Translations under genes and position numbers: made by a program
Shown here: in pieces, positions 52,269 through 62,748 of the stretch
How positions within the stretch are numbered: the first letter of the stretch is position 1
How the letters are laid out: every line of letters begins with the position of its first letter
Assembly (NCBI GenBank): GCA_943787295.1
Contig: CALSLW010000002.1
Coordinates: forward strand, 62,001 to 126,000
Source: an uncultured Flavobacteriaceae bacterium
GTDB taxonomy: Bacteria > Bacteroidota > Bacteroidia > Flavobacteriales > Flavobacteriaceae
DNA length: 64,000 nucleotides
Direction: 5' to 3'
Notes under the pieces: model-generated
What the model was told of the DNA's origin: nothing
Seen by the model: only the letters and a program-made list of their open reading frames with translations
The model's database searches: none

Positions 52269-53949
52269 GCAAAGCATCAGTCAATGGACAAAAACACCAT
52301 TTGACCAGGAAACCATCGCAGAAGTTGAGACTTTGAAACAAAACCCCACAGCCTTAGAAGACGCCTTTTACAAAGAAATCGAATTTGGTACTGGAGGAAT
52401 GCGCGGCGTCATGGGTGCAGGTACAAATAGAATTAACCAATACACCTTAGGAAAAGCGAGTCAGGGATTAGCCGATTACCTCAACAGTAAAAAAGAAGAC
52501 AGCACCCCAAAGGTTGTCATCGCCTATGACTGTCGTCATAACAGTGAAACTTTTGCCAAAGCAGTCGCGCGGGTTTTTTCTGCCAACAATATCCAAGCTT
52601 TTGTCTTTAGTAGCCTTCGTCCTACTCCGCTATTATCTTTTGCGGTACGCTATCTAAAAGCAGACGCAGGCATTGTTTTAACCGCCTCTCACAATCCACC
52701 AGAATACAACGGTTACAAAGTTTACAATAAATATGGTGGCCAAATTGTTCCTCCTGAAGACACTGCTATAATGGAATTGATCCAAGCAGTCAATTATACC
52801 GACATCAAATGGGAGCAAAAAGAAGAATTGATTCAATTGATCGACAAAGAAATCGACCAAGCCTATACCACTACTATTGTTAACGATAGCTATCTTACTG
52901 CTGCAGAGCGAAAAGAAACATCGGTTATTTTCACTCCCTTGCACGGTACCTCTATTGTTAGTCTCCCTCCTGCTTTAGAACAAGCTGGTTATAGAAAGGT
53001 ACATATAATTGAAGAGCAAAAAGACCCCAACGGAGATTTCCCCACGGTTATTTCTCCTAATCCAGAAGAATCAGAAGCTTTTACCCTTGCGCTCAAACAA
53101 GCCGAATCCATCGATGCAGACATTATTCTAGGAACAGATCCAGATGCAGACAGAATAGGGATTGGTGTAAAAGACCTCAACGGTAAATGGACATTACTCA
53201 ACGGGAATCAACTCATGGTAGTGCTGACACGTTTTGTACTAGAGCAACAAACTTCAATGGAGAACAGCTTTATTGCTTCAACGGTGGTTTCTACCCCCTT
53301 GATGGAAAAAATGGCTCAAGCCTTTGGATTGGAGTGTAAATTAGGCTTAACGGGCTTTAAGTGGATTGGGAAAATGATTCAAGATACCCCCAATAAAAAC
53401 TTTTTATGTGGTGGTGAAGAAAGTTATGGCTTCCTAGTAGGAGATAAAGTAAGGGATAAAGATGCGATTAGTGCGGCCTTGCTAGCTTGTGATTTACAAT
53501 CCCATTTAAAAGGAAAAGGTAGTTCTGTTTACGCCTACCTTTTAGACACCTATCAACGTTTTGGTTGTTATCAAGAAAGCTTACAGTCGATCACAAAAAA
53601 GGGGAAACAAGGCGCAGAAGAAATTGCTCAGTTGATGCGTAAAATGCGTCAAGACAGTCCCAAAACTATTGCGAATAAAGCAGTAGTCAAGCTGGATGAC
53701 TTTCTATTAGGCCATACAAAACACGCCGATGGAAGCGCTTCTAAACTCGATTTCCCAAAGGCAAATGTCCTTAAGTTCCATTTAAGCGATGGGAGCACAG
53801 TAGCTGTTCGACCTAGTGGAACAGAACCCAAAATCAAATTCTATATCAGTGTTAATGGAACACTTAAAAAAATTGAAGACTACCCTAATATGCAAGCAAT
53901 TTTAAACAAAACTTGCGAAGAATTAATGAGTGCCATTATAAGCTTATGA
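52258..53949 (+). CDS. Phosphoglucomutase/phosphomannomutase (phospho-sugar mutase)
   Basis: 563 residues from ATG 52258; a TTG at 52234 is a less likely start. The alpha-D-phosphohexomutase motifs are GGMRGVMGAG, the phosphoserine loop TASHNPPEYNGYK near residue 143, the metal-binding GTDPDADRIG near residue 293, the sugar-binding GGEESYGF near residue 390 and the phosphate-binding RPSGTEPKIKFY near residue 522. It interconverts hexose 1- and 6-phosphates. It overlaps the GT2 gene by 11 bases and the ABC exporter start by 4 (ATGA), so the genes form an operon. Confidence 0.95.
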   Translation: MTIEQSISQWTKTPFDQETIAEVETLKQNPTALEDAFYKEIEFGTGGMRGVMGAGTNRINQYTLGKASQGLADYLNSKKEDSTPKVVIAYDCRHNSETFAKAVARVFSANNIQAFVFSSLRPTPLLSFAVRYLKADAGIVLTASHNPPEYNGYKVYNKYGGQIVPPEDTAIMELIQAVNYTDIKWEQKEELIQLIDKEIDQAYTTTIVNDSYLTAAERKETSVIFTPLHGTSIVSLPPALEQAGYRKVHIIEEQKDPNGDFPTVISPNPEESEAFTLALKQAESIDADIILGTDPDADRIGIGVKDLNGKWTLLNGNQLMVVLTRFVLEQQTSMENSFIASTVVSTPLMEKMAQAFGLECKLGLTGFKWIGKMIQDTPNKNFLCGGEESYGFLVGDKVRDKDAISAALLACDLQSHLKGKGSSVYAYLLDTYQRFGCYQESLQSITKKGKQGAEEIAQLMRKMRQDSPKTIANKAVVKLDDFLLGHTKHADGSASKLDFPKANVLKFHLSDGSTVAVRPSGTEPKIKFYISVNGTLKKIEDYPNMQAILNKTCEELMSAIISL

Positions 53950-55766
53950 CCTATTTCCAGAAAATATTTCGTTATGCTCGTCCTTTTAAACTTTATATCG
54001 GACTCAATATTTTCTTTAATATTTTCTATGCGCTCTTTAGCGCCATCTCTTTTGTCGCGATGATCCCCATGCTCAATGTGCTTTTTGGGCAAACCCCAAA
54101 AGTAGACGAGCAACCCACTTATAACGGACTTAGCTCTTTAAAAAGTTATGTAACCGACAGCATGAACTATAACGTTTCTCAAGCAGTGGAAGACAACCCT
54201 TTACATGCTTTGATGCTTTCAATCGGATTAATCTTAGTCTTGTTTTTTCTCAAAAACCTCTTTAATTATTTAGCGCTTTTCTTTATTACTTTTTTGCGTA
54301 ATGGGATTTTACAGCATTTACGCAATGACATTTTTAGAAAAATAATCGAACTCCCCGTTGCCTTTTACAGCGAAAAGAAAAAAGGAGACACCATCGCAAG
54401 AATCACTGCAGACGTACTAGAAATACAGCATTCATTTCTCTCCATCCTCGAGGTTTTAATTCGTGAACCCCTTACCATAGTTTTTACCCTAGCTATGATG
54501 TTTTCCATTAATACTAAGCTTAGTTTCTTTGTCCTCTTATTTATTCCCCTCTCAGGTTTGATCATTTCTAGAATTGGAAAATCTCTAAAACAAAATTCCG
54601 ATAAGGTACAACAAGAACAAGGGAACTTTCTCTCAATTGTAGAAGAAACCCTGGGAGGACTTCCTATTGTAAAAGCTTTTTTTGCTGAAGAGCGCTTTTA
54701 CAACAAATTTGCCGCATCAACCCAACGCTTTTTTAAATTTAATACCGCATTGATTAACCGTAAAAACCTCGCCTCTCCCATGAGTGAGTTTTTAGGTATC
54801 GGAGTGATTGGGGGATTACTGTGGTATGGCGGGAAAATGGTTTTGATAGATCAAACCCTTTCGGGGACTACCTTTTTGTCTTTTATGCTTTTGGCCTACA
54901 ACATTCTTACTCCGGCTAAAGCAATTAGTAAAGCGTCCTATACCATAAAAAAAGGGGATGCTGCCGCAGAAAGGGTTTTAGAACTTTTAGAAACAGAAAA
55001 CAGTATCAAAGAAGCAACTTCGCCTCAAAAGATTGAAACCTTTAAAAAAGGGATTAGTTTCGAAAATATCCAGTTTTCTTATGATGACGCTGAACTTTTA
55101 AAAGACTTTAACTTATCGATTAAGAAAGGAGAAATGGTCGCCTTAGTAGGTGAATCTGGGAGTGGTAAAACCACTTTGGCTAACTTATTAAACCGCTTTT
55201 ACGATGTCGATCAAGGGCAGATTAACATCGATGGCGTTGATATCAAAAACATAAGCAAAGAAAACCTTCGACAACTCGTAGGGATTGTCACCCAAGAAGC
55301 CATTCTATTCAACGACACTGTAGCAAACAACCTCTGTTTAGGAAAACCAGACGCGACTGAAGAAGAAATGATTCAGGCGGCAAAAATTGCTAATGCACAT
55401 GATTTTATCACTTCCCTTCCCAAAGGCTATCAAACCAATATTGGGGACCGTGGTGGGAAATTATCTGGCGGGCAAAAGCAGCGTTTATCCATTGCAAGAG
55501 CCATCTTAAAAAACCCCGCCATTTTAGTTTTAGACGAAGCTACCTCTGCGCTAGATTCTGCTTCAGAAAAACTGGTCCAAGAAGCTTTAGAAAAACTAAT
55601 GCAAGACCGCACCTCTCTAGTCATCGCACACCGTTTATCGACCATACAGAAAGCCAATAAAATCATCGTAATGGACAAGGGTAAGATCATTGAACAAGGC
55701 AGTCACAAAAGTTTAATGGATCAAAACGGGGCATACACTTCGCTGGTTAACCTTCAGCGCCTTTAA
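53946..55766 (+). CDS. ABC exporter, fused permease and ATPase (MsbA-like)
   Basis: 606 residues from ATG 53946; the frame opens at 53913 but only via a TTG inside the previous gene. Six membrane segments occupy the first half. The ATPase domain has Walker A GESGSGKTT, Q-loop GIVTQEAILF, signature LSGGQKQRLSIARAI, Walker B ILVLDEATSALD and His-loop IAHRLSTI. It is probably a homodimeric lipid or lipid-linked exporter of the MsbA type. It is translationally coupled (ATGA) to the phosphohexomutase gene, suggesting an envelope lipid/glycan role. Confidence 0.94.
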   Translation: MTYFQKIFRYARPFKLYIGLNIFFNIFYALFSAISFVAMIPMLNVLFGQTPKVDEQPTYNGLSSLKSYVTDSMNYNVSQAVEDNPLHALMLSIGLILVLFFLKNLFNYLALFFITFLRNGILQHLRNDIFRKIIELPVAFYSEKKKGDTIARITADVLEIQHSFLSILEVLIREPLTIVFTLAMMFSINTKLSFFVLLFIPLSGLIISRIGKSLKQNSDKVQQEQGNFLSIVEETLGGLPIVKAFFAEERFYNKFAASTQRFFKFNTALINRKNLASPMSEFLGIGVIGGLLWYGGKMVLIDQTLSGTTFLSFMLLAYNILTPAKAISKASYTIKKGDAAAERVLELLETENSIKEATSPQKIETFKKGISFENIQFSYDDAELLKDFNLSIKKGEMVALVGESGSGKTTLANLLNRFYDVDQGQINIDGVDIKNISKENLRQLVGIVTQEAILFNDTVANNLCLGKPDATEEEMIQAAKIANAHDFITSLPKGYQTNIGDRGGKLSGGQKQRLSIARAILKNPAILVLDEATSALDSASEKLVQEALEKLMQDRTSLVIAHRLSTIQKANKIIVMDKGKIIEQGSHKSLMDQNGAYTSLVNLQRL

Positions 55767-55769
55767 AAA

Positions 55770-56972
55770 ATGAAAAAAATATTCCCTAATCAAGCAGAAG
55801 CCATTGCAAATGTGCTATTTGATATTCTTGAAGAAAAAAAACGCGCTTCCCGTGTTTTAGAACGCTGTGTTGAAGATCGCCCTAAATGGGGAGCCAGAGA
55901 CCGCAACCTATTGTATAACGCCTGCTTTGAAATCATCCGCTGGAAAAGAAAGTACAATGTTATTGCAGGGCTGGAAGAAAACGAATTTTCGCCCTGGTCG
56001 TGGATCAAAACTTGGTGTCTTTTAAATGACTATACCGTTCCGGACTGGAAAGAAATGGATTGTCCCCCCTTTAAAACTAAGGAAGAACTCCTCGCTATTG
56101 AATTCCCTTCAGAAGCGATTGCACAGTCTTATCCCGACTGGCTTTTTGAGTTAGGAAAAAATAAATTAGGGGAGCTATGGATAAAAGAAACTTTAGCGAG
56201 TAATCAGCAAGCAGGTATCTCACTTAGGGTTAATCGTCTTTTGGCTTCGCCAAAAAAAATAGCACAAGCCCTAAAAGAAAATCATCAAATAGAAACTGTC
56301 ACAAAAGAGTACTACCCCGATGCGCTCTTTTTACCCAAAGGGAGAAAGCTCTATAAAAATCAGCTTTTTAAACAAGGAAAATTTGAAATCCAAGATGCAA
56401 ATTCTCAAACTATTGCACCTTTCTGTCAGGTTGTACCAGGCATGAAAGTCATTGATTTATGTGCAGGGGCAGGAGGCAAAACCCTTCACCTTGCCGCATT
56501 AATGCGCAATAAGGGAGAAATCAAAGCTTTTGATATTGAGGACAATAAACTAAGAGAGTTAGAAAAACGAATAAAACGTGCCAAAGTTAGAATTGTTCAA
56601 AGCCGTTCCTTACCCCCATCAAGCAGTATGGATCAACTTAGTCAATGGGCAGACCGTGTTTTAATCGATGCCCCTTGTAGCAGTTTAGGCACCTTAAAAC
56701 GAAATCCTGAAATTAAATGGAATTTAACCCAAGAGCAACTCGAACTCTTACAACAAACTCAACGAGATCTACTACTAAAAGGAGCTAAAATGGTTCACCC
56801 CGGTGGTGCGTTGATTTATGCTACTTGTTCTTTACTCCCTTCTGAAAATCAAGAACAAACCACATGGTTTTTAGAACAAAACCCTATCTTTCAAATAGAT
56901 CAAGAAGTAATCCACCGTGCAAGTGATAGCGCTTTTGATGGATTCTATATGGTCAGGTTAATTAAAAAATAA
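55770..56972 (+). CDS. RsmB/NOP-family RNA (cytosine-C5) methyltransferase
   Basis: 400 residues. An N-terminal NusB-like helical region precedes the methyltransferase core: SAM motif IDLCAGAGGKTLHLAALM near residue 230, the DAPCSSLGTLKRNPEIKW motif IV near residue 300 and the catalytic Cys in YATCSLLPSENQEQ near residue 350. It methylates cytosine C5 in rRNA or tRNA; which one is not clear. It starts 3 bases after the ABC exporter and ends its operon. Confidence 0.93.
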   Translation: MKKIFPNQAEAIANVLFDILEEKKRASRVLERCVEDRPKWGARDRNLLYNACFEIIRWKRKYNVIAGLEENEFSPWSWIKTWCLLNDYTVPDWKEMDCPPFKTKEELLAIEFPSEAIAQSYPDWLFELGKNKLGELWIKETLASNQQAGISLRVNRLLASPKKIAQALKENHQIETVTKEYYPDALFLPKGRKLYKNQLFKQGKFEIQDANSQTIAPFCQVVPGMKVIDLCAGAGGKTLHLAALMRNKGEIKAFDIEDNKLRELEKRIKRAKVRIVQSRSLPPSSSMDQLSQWADRVLIDAPCSSLGTLKRNPEIKWNLTQEQLELLQQTQRDLLLKGAKMVHPGGALIYATCSLLPSENQEQTTWFLEQNPIFQIDQEVIHRASDSAFDGFYMVRLIKK

Positions 56973-57216
56973 CAACAAATGAAATCGCTCTACACCCTAT
57001 TCTTTTGAGCTCTAATTAACTTTTTATTCTTCAATCCTACCCAGTAGTAAAAACCCATCAATCAAGTTTTTAATGAAGCTATTTTTCATCCAGTAAAAAC
57101 ACTAAAAGAAGAATATATACTACACTCTTTCGTTAAGATTTATTTGCTGTGAATAACTCTCAACAACTTAGCGTATTTCAATGCCCTAGGTAGGCAAAAT
57201 TTTTAAAGAAAAGGCG

Positions 57217-57224
57217 TACTTTTG
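57217..57224 (+). promoter_or_regulatory. Bacteroidota -7 box for purL
   Basis: TACTTTTG ends 18 bases before ATG 57243 and overlaps the TTG at 57222, ruling that codon out as the start. The preceding gap (56973-57216) holds an 8-codon frame (56980-57006) and AT-rich sequence but nothing else recognisable. Confidence 0.55.
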
Positions 57225-57242
57225 TGCTTTAAACCGCACGCT

Positions 57243-60200
57243 ATGCTACTGTTTTTTGGCGAACCCACACAAAAGGTTTTCGTTGTTGAATGTTCCTCTA
57301 CAATTTCTGAAGAAAATACAATAAAATTGCAATGGCTTTTTGGCGAAGCCCCAGTCATCGACAGTACGTCTGTTTCAGGAAACTTTATAGGACCTCGAGC
57401 TACCATGATTACCCCATGGAGCACTAATGCTGTTGAGATCACACAAAATATGGGAATTGAGGATATTCTTCGCATTGAAGAATATTTTGCTAAAGCAGTA
57501 GTCGATGTTATTGACCCCATGTTAGTGGTTGAATTTGATGGACTAGATCAAGAACTTTTCAAAGTGGATATTGCCCCAGAAAAAGTAGTTCAGATTAAAG
57601 ATATTGCTGCCTACAATCAACAAGAAGGTCTTGCCTTAAACAGCGAAGAAATTGACTACCTCAACGATTTAGCAAAATCATTGGGTCGCTCCCTAACGGA
57701 CTCAGAGGTTTTTGGGTTTTCTCAAGTAAATTCAGAACATTGTCGTCATAAAATCTTTAATGGAGAATTTATCATTGACGGAGAAACAAAGGAAAGTAGC
57801 TTGTTTCAACTCATTAAAAAGACTTCTAAAGAGAACCCTAATACGATCGTTTCTGCCTACAAAGACAATGTCGCATTTATCGAAGGTCCTCGTATTGAAC
57901 AGTTTGCTCCTACTGCTGCAAATCAACCCAGCAGCTTTAAAAAAGAGCAAATCGACAGCGTTATTTCCCTAAAAGCAGAAACACATAACTTCCCCACCAC
58001 TGTAGAGCCATTTAACGGTGCAGCCACAGGATCTGGAGGAGAAATCAGAGATCGATTAGCCGGTGGGCAGGGTTCTTTACCTCTAGCAGGAACAGCGGTA
58101 TATATGACACCTTATTCTCGTGTTCAAAAAGAACGTAAAAAGAGTGAGTTTGCCGAACGCAAATGGTTGTATCAAACTCCTATGGATATTTTAATCAAAG
58201 CGTCTAACGGTGCTTCTGACTTTGGGAACAAATTTGGGCAACCCCTAATTAGTGGTTCTGTACTAACTTTTGAACATCAAGAAAACGAGCAACGCCTGGG
58301 TTATGACAAAGTCATCATGATGGCTGGAGGAATCGGTTTTGGAAAAAAAGAACAAGCGCAAAAAGGGCTACCTAAAAAAGGAGATAAAATCATTATCTTG
58401 GGAGGAGACAATTACCGCATAGGGATGGGAGGAGCTGCAGTTTCTTCGGCAGACACAGGTGCCTTTGGCAGCGCCATAGAACTCAATGCAGTTCAACGTT
58501 CAAATCCCGAAATGCAAAAACGTGTGGCAAACGCCATTCGAGCATTAGTAGAAAGTAGCAATAACCCTATTGTTTCTATCCACGATCACGGGGCAGGTGG
58601 CCATTTAAATTGCCTTTCTGAGTTAGTAGAAGATACCGGTGGTTCAATTCAAATTGATGCACTTCCACTTGGGGACCCCACCCTTTCGGCAAAAGAAATT
58701 GTAGGAAATGAATCTCAAGAAAGAATGGGCTTAATCCTTTCTCCAAAAGATGCAGCACAGCTAGAAAAAATTGCACAAAGAGAACGTGCGCCATTTTATA
58801 TTGTAGGAGAGGTGACAGAAGACCAACACTTCTCATTTCATTCAGAAAAAAACAACGAAACACCGATTGATCTCGATCTTTCTGCCCTCTTTGGTAGTTC
58901 CCCTAAAACCATCATGGAAGACACTACTATCGCACAAGCATTTAGTCCGATAGTTTATAAGCAGAAAGAAATTAAGCATTATATCGAACAAGTGCTGCAG
59001 TTAGAAGCGGTAGCCAGTAAAGACTGGTTGACGAATAAAGTAGACCGCTGTGTTACTGGACGTGTTGCTCAACAACAATGTGTGGGAGAACTACAATTAC
59101 CGCTAAGTAATTGCGGAGTGATGGCCTTAGATTACACCGGGCAAAAAGGAATCGCAACCTCTATAGGACATGCTCCTGTAAGCGCCTTAATCGACCCTAA
59201 AAAAGGGAGTAATACCGCCATAGCAGAAGCCTTGACAAATATTGTTTTTGCTCCCCTTGAAAAAGGACTGGAAAGCATTTCCCTTTCTGCGAACTGGATG
59301 TGGCCCTGTAATAATCCCGGAGAAGACGCACGTTTGTATGACGCTGTGGAAGAATGTTCAGACTTTGCCATCGCTTTAGGGATTAACATCCCTACTGGGA
59401 AGGATTCCCTTTCGATGAAACAAAAATATCCTGATGGTGATGTACTTGCTCCAGGGACAGTAATCATCTCTGCAGCAGGACAATGCGATGATGTAAAGAA
59501 TATCATCACGCCAGTGGCTACCCCAGATGGTGGTGAGTTATTTTACCTAGACTTTGCTCAAGATGAATTCCACTTAGGAGGATCTTCTTTTGCACAAACT
59601 TTAGATAAAATCGGGAATGAAACCCCTAGCGTGCAAGATGCTGCCTATTTCAAAACAGCATTCAACACCTTACAAGAATTCATTAAAAACGGAAGCATTA
59701 CCGCAGGCCACGACATTGGTTCTGGAGGTTTAATCACCACCCTTTTAGAAATGTGTTTCCCTTCAACTGCCGTAGGAATGGAGATTGATTTTACTGCTTT
59801 AGCAGAAAAAGATTTGATCAAAATTCTATTCTCAGAAAAAGTGGGAGTTGTTTTACAATCAAAAGAAGATTTAGTTGCTGGCTTCGCCAAAGCGGGGATA
59901 GATATTACCCCAATAGGAAAAGTAAACAACCGCAGCGAATTAGCGATTGGAAAGCTTCAATTATCCCTTCCTGTGATGCGTCAACACTGGATGGCCACCT
60001 CAACTAAACTAGAAGCACAACAAACTGCAGCCAGATTAGCAGCAGTTAGAGGAGATAACATTGTCAAGCAGCCATTAAAATTTAGCTTCCCCACTTCTTT
60101 TACTGGAGAAAAACCTGCGCAAAAGAAACAAACAATTAAAGCAGCCGTTATTCGTGAAAAAGGAAGTAATTCTGAGCGGGAAATGGCCTATATGATGGAC

Positions 60201-60884
60201 TTAAGCGGCTTTGAAGTACGCGATGTACACATGACCGACTTGATCGGAGGACGAGAAACCCTAGAAGACATTCAACTACTTGTTGCTGTAGGAGGGTTCT
60301 CTAATTCAGATGTATTAGGCTCTGCCAAAGGATGGGCAGGGGCATTTAAATACAACCCAAAAGCTAAAGCTGCCATTGAAAACTTCTTCCAACGAGAAGA
60401 CACCCTATCACTAGGGGTTTGTAATGGTTGTCAATTATTTGTAGAGTTAGGATTGCTTACCCCAGAACACAAACAATTGCCTAAAATGTTGCACAATGAC
60501 TCTGGTAAATTTGAATGTATTTTCACTGCTGTAACAATTCAGGCGAGTAAAGCAGTGATGCTTCAAGGCCTTGAAGGAAGCACACTAGGGATTTGGGCAG
60601 CACACGGTGAAGGTAAATTCTCTTTCCCTGAAGCAGAAAAAGCCTACCAAATTCCAGCAAAATACTTGTATGCAGACTACCCTTCTAATCCTAACGGATC
60701 TGACTTTAATGCCGCAATGTTAGCTAGTGAAGATGGGCGCCACCTTGTGATGATGCCTCACCTTGAACGTTCAACTTTTCCGTGGAACTGGGGCCACTAC
60801 CCTGCAGATAGAAACGATCAAGTTAGCCCATGGACAATGGTCTTTGAAAACGCTTTTAATTGGTTCGCAAAAAAAAGTAAATAA
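57243..60884 (+). CDS. purL: Phosphoribosylformylglycinamidine synthase (single-chain, large form)
   Basis: 1213 residues from ATG 57243. It is the fused form: an N-terminal PurS-like part, the linker with FGFSQVNSEHCRHKIFNGEF, a double PurM-like synthetase core (AETHNFPTTVEPFNGAATGSGGEIRD, SIHDHGAGGH) and a C-terminal class I glutaminase with nucleophile Cys in GVCNGCQLF and the PHLERSTFPWNWG end. It converts FGAR to FGAM with ATP and glutamine in purine synthesis. It is a single gene. Confidence 0.97.
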   Translation: MLLFFGEPTQKVFVVECSSTISEENTIKLQWLFGEAPVIDSTSVSGNFIGPRATMITPWSTNAVEITQNMGIEDILRIEEYFAKAVVDVIDPMLVVEFDGLDQELFKVDIAPEKVVQIKDIAAYNQQEGLALNSEEIDYLNDLAKSLGRSLTDSEVFGFSQVNSEHCRHKIFNGEFIIDGETKESSLFQLIKKTSKENPNTIVSAYKDNVAFIEGPRIEQFAPTAANQPSSFKKEQIDSVISLKAETHNFPTTVEPFNGAATGSGGEIRDRLAGGQGSLPLAGTAVYMTPYSRVQKERKKSEFAERKWLYQTPMDILIKASNGASDFGNKFGQPLISGSVLTFEHQENEQRLGYDKVIMMAGGIGFGKKEQAQKGLPKKGDKIIILGGDNYRIGMGGAAVSSADTGAFGSAIELNAVQRSNPEMQKRVANAIRALVESSNNPIVSIHDHGAGGHLNCLSELVEDTGGSIQIDALPLGDPTLSAKEIVGNESQERMGLILSPKDAAQLEKIAQRERAPFYIVGEVTEDQHFSFHSEKNNETPIDLDLSALFGSSPKTIMEDTTIAQAFSPIVYKQKEIKHYIEQVLQLEAVASKDWLTNKVDRCVTGRVAQQQCVGELQLPLSNCGVMALDYTGQKGIATSIGHAPVSALIDPKKGSNTAIAEALTNIVFAPLEKGLESISLSANWMWPCNNPGEDARLYDAVEECSDFAIALGINIPTGKDSLSMKQKYPDGDVLAPGTVIISAAGQCDDVKNIITPVATPDGGELFYLDFAQDEFHLGGSSFAQTLDKIGNETPSVQDAAYFKTAFNTLQEFIKNGSITAGHDIGSGGLITTLLEMCFPSTAVGMEIDFTALAEKDLIKILFSEKVGVVLQSKEDLVAGFAKAGIDITPIGKVNNRSELAIGKLQLSLPVMRQHWMATSTKLEAQQTAARLAAVRGDNIVKQPLKFSFPTSFTGEKPAQKKQTIKAAVIREKGSNSEREMAYMMDLSGFEVRDVHMTDLIGGRETLEDIQLLVAVGGFSNSDVLGSAKGWAGAFKYNPKAKAAIENFFQREDTLSLGVCNGCQLFVELGLLTPEHKQLPKMLHNDSGKFECIFTAVTIQASKAVMLQGLEGSTLGIWAAHGEGKFSFPEAEKAYQIPAKYLYADYPSNPNGSDFNAAMLASEDGRHLVMMPHLERSTFPWNWGHYPADRNDQVSPWTMVFENAFNWFAKKSK

Positions 60885-60937
60885 GTTCTATAGTTTTCAT
60901 TATCTTGAGCTTTCTCAAAATAAAATGAAAGCAAACA

Positions 60938-62698
60938 ATGAAACCAACTAGACTATTTGATTTTCTCGCGCAACAGCTCGAGCAACCACTTGATAAGTGT
61001 CTAAACACAAAATACAACGGAAAATGGGAAGCAACTTCTACCCAAGAATTCTACGATAAAGTTCAACAAGCTTCAAGAAAGCTTCTACAAATGGGGGTTA
61101 AACACGGAGATAAAGTTGCCCTTATTTCTACCAACAACAGAACAGAATGGTGTATCATGGATCAGGCCGTTCTTCAATTAGGCGCGACGACCGTACCGAT
61201 CTATCCTACCATTACAGGACCAGAATATGAATACGTACTCACCCACTCTGAAAGTCGTTTTTGTTTTATTTCTGATGCAGAAATCTTTGAAAAACTCAAT
61301 ATAGTAGCTAAAAATACCATGCTCGAAGGCATTTATTCTTTTGAGGAGGTAAAAGGATGTGATTCTTGGACGATGCTTTTTGAAAACGATGATCCTAGTC
61401 TTCAAGATAAGGTAGAAGAAGCTAAAGCGGCAGTTAAGCCAGAAGACTTAGCGACTATCATCTACACTTCTGGAACCACTGGTCTTCCTAAAGGAGTGAT
61501 GTTAAGTCACAACAATGTTGTTTCAAACGTCTTATCAGCTACGCAAAAGCTTCCACTGACAAAAGACAAGAATGTAGCCTTAAGTTTTTTACCTGTGTGC
61601 CACATTTTCGAGCGTGTGATCCTTTATATCTATTATCACAATTCGATTGAGATTCACTTTGCAGAATCGATTGAAAAAATCTCAGAAAACATCAATGAGG
61701 TGCACCCTTACTTTATGACTGCAGTACCGCGCTTATTAGAGAAGGTATATGATAAAATTTATGCCCGTGGAGCAGAGTTAACAGGCATCAAACAAAAACT
61801 CTTTTATTGGGCAGTTGAGCTAGGGCTAAAATATGAGCCTTATGGTCAAAACGGTTTTATTTATGAAATGAAACTCGCCATTGCCCGTAAACTAATCTTC
61901 TCAAAATGGAAAGAAGCCTTAGGGGGGAACCTTGAACTAATCAGTTCTGGAAGTGCTGCCTTACAACCGCGTTTAGCACGTGTGTTTTCTGCCGCAGGCA
62001 TGACTATCGCAGAAGGATATGGAATGACAGAATCTTCTCCTGTAATTACCGTTTCAGAAGAAGCCAATAGAGGAAATAAATTTGGTGCGGTAGGTCGCGC
62101 CATCGATGGAGTCGAAATTAAAATTGCTAAGGACGGAGAAATCCTTTGTAAAGGACCTAATGTAATGCAAGGATACTATAAAGATCCAGAAAAAACAGCT
62201 GAAACAATTGTCGATGGATACCTGCATACTGGAGATATCGGAGAGATTGACGCAGATGGGTTCTTAAAAATCACAGATCGCAAAAAGGAACTCTTTAAGA
62301 CATCTGGTGGAAAGTACATTGCACCACAGTTGATAGAGAATCAAATGAAACAATCCCTCTTTATCGAGCAAATCATGGTTATTGGAGAAGGACAAAAAAT
62401 GCCCGCTGCATTAATCCAACCTGCTTTTGAATATATTGAAACATGGGCACAAGAAAACAATGTTCCCATTGGAGACAATATGGAAAGTATCTGTCAAAAC
62501 GAAACTTTGATTGAAGCTATTCAAACAGACATCACAACCCACAATCAAAACTTTGGGAAATGGGAACAAATCAAGAAATTTGAATTAACCCCAGACGTTT
62601 GGAGTATTGACGATGGTCACCTTACCCCTACAATGAAAGTAAAACGCAAAGTAGTCAAGGAAAAATACAAAGCCTTAAGCGATAAAATTTACGCTTAA
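60938..62698 (+). CDS. Long-chain acyl-CoA synthetase (AMP-forming)
   Basis: 586 residues of the ANL superfamily. The P-loop TIIYTSGTTGLPKGVMLSH is near residue 168, AEGYGMTESSPVI near residue 357, the hinge/adenylate motif YLHTGDIGEIDADGFLKITDRKKELFKTSGGKYI near residue 428 and the final catalytic Lys region VKRKVVKEKY. Features such as FLPVCHIFERV are typical of eukaryote-like FadD15-type long-chain ligases. It activates fatty acids to acyl-CoA. A terminator follows, then a MarR regulator and an acyl-CoA dehydrogenase. Confidence 0.93.
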   Translation: MKPTRLFDFLAQQLEQPLDKCLNTKYNGKWEATSTQEFYDKVQQASRKLLQMGVKHGDKVALISTNNRTEWCIMDQAVLQLGATTVPIYPTITGPEYEYVLTHSESRFCFISDAEIFEKLNIVAKNTMLEGIYSFEEVKGCDSWTMLFENDDPSLQDKVEEAKAAVKPEDLATIIYTSGTTGLPKGVMLSHNNVVSNVLSATQKLPLTKDKNVALSFLPVCHIFERVILYIYYHNSIEIHFAESIEKISENINEVHPYFMTAVPRLLEKVYDKIYARGAELTGIKQKLFYWAVELGLKYEPYGQNGFIYEMKLAIARKLIFSKWKEALGGNLELISSGSAALQPRLARVFSAAGMTIAEGYGMTESSPVITVSEEANRGNKFGAVGRAIDGVEIKIAKDGEILCKGPNVMQGYYKDPEKTAETIVDGYLHTGDIGEIDADGFLKITDRKKELFKTSGGKYIAPQLIENQMKQSLFIEQIMVIGEGQKMPAALIQPAFEYIETWAQENNVPIGDNMESICQNETLIEAIQTDITTHNQNFGKWEQIKKFELTPDVWSIDDGHLTPTMKVKRKVVKEKYKALSDKIYA

Positions 62699-62708
62699 AC
62701 AACACTTG

Positions 62709-62736
62709 AAACCCCTCAAAAAAGAGGGGTTTTTTT
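62709..62736 (+). terminator. Rho-independent terminator after the acyl-CoA synthetase gene
   Basis: An 8-bp stem (AACCCCTC, six-A loop, GAGGGGTT) followed by a run of T, 11 bases beyond the stop. It separates the synthetase transcript from that of the MarR gene. Confidence 0.88.
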
Positions 62737-62748
62737 AAACTTATATAC

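Noticed and set aside
56980-57006. Eight-codon ATG frame in the gap after the RNA methyltransferase
   Set aside because: Too short for a gene, no attenuation structure or downstream amino-acid gene to suggest a leader peptide.
57140-57180. DnaA-box-like TGTGAATAA before purL, possible origin
   Set aside because: A single imperfect match, with no cluster of boxes, no dnaA and no AT-rich unwinding element of note.
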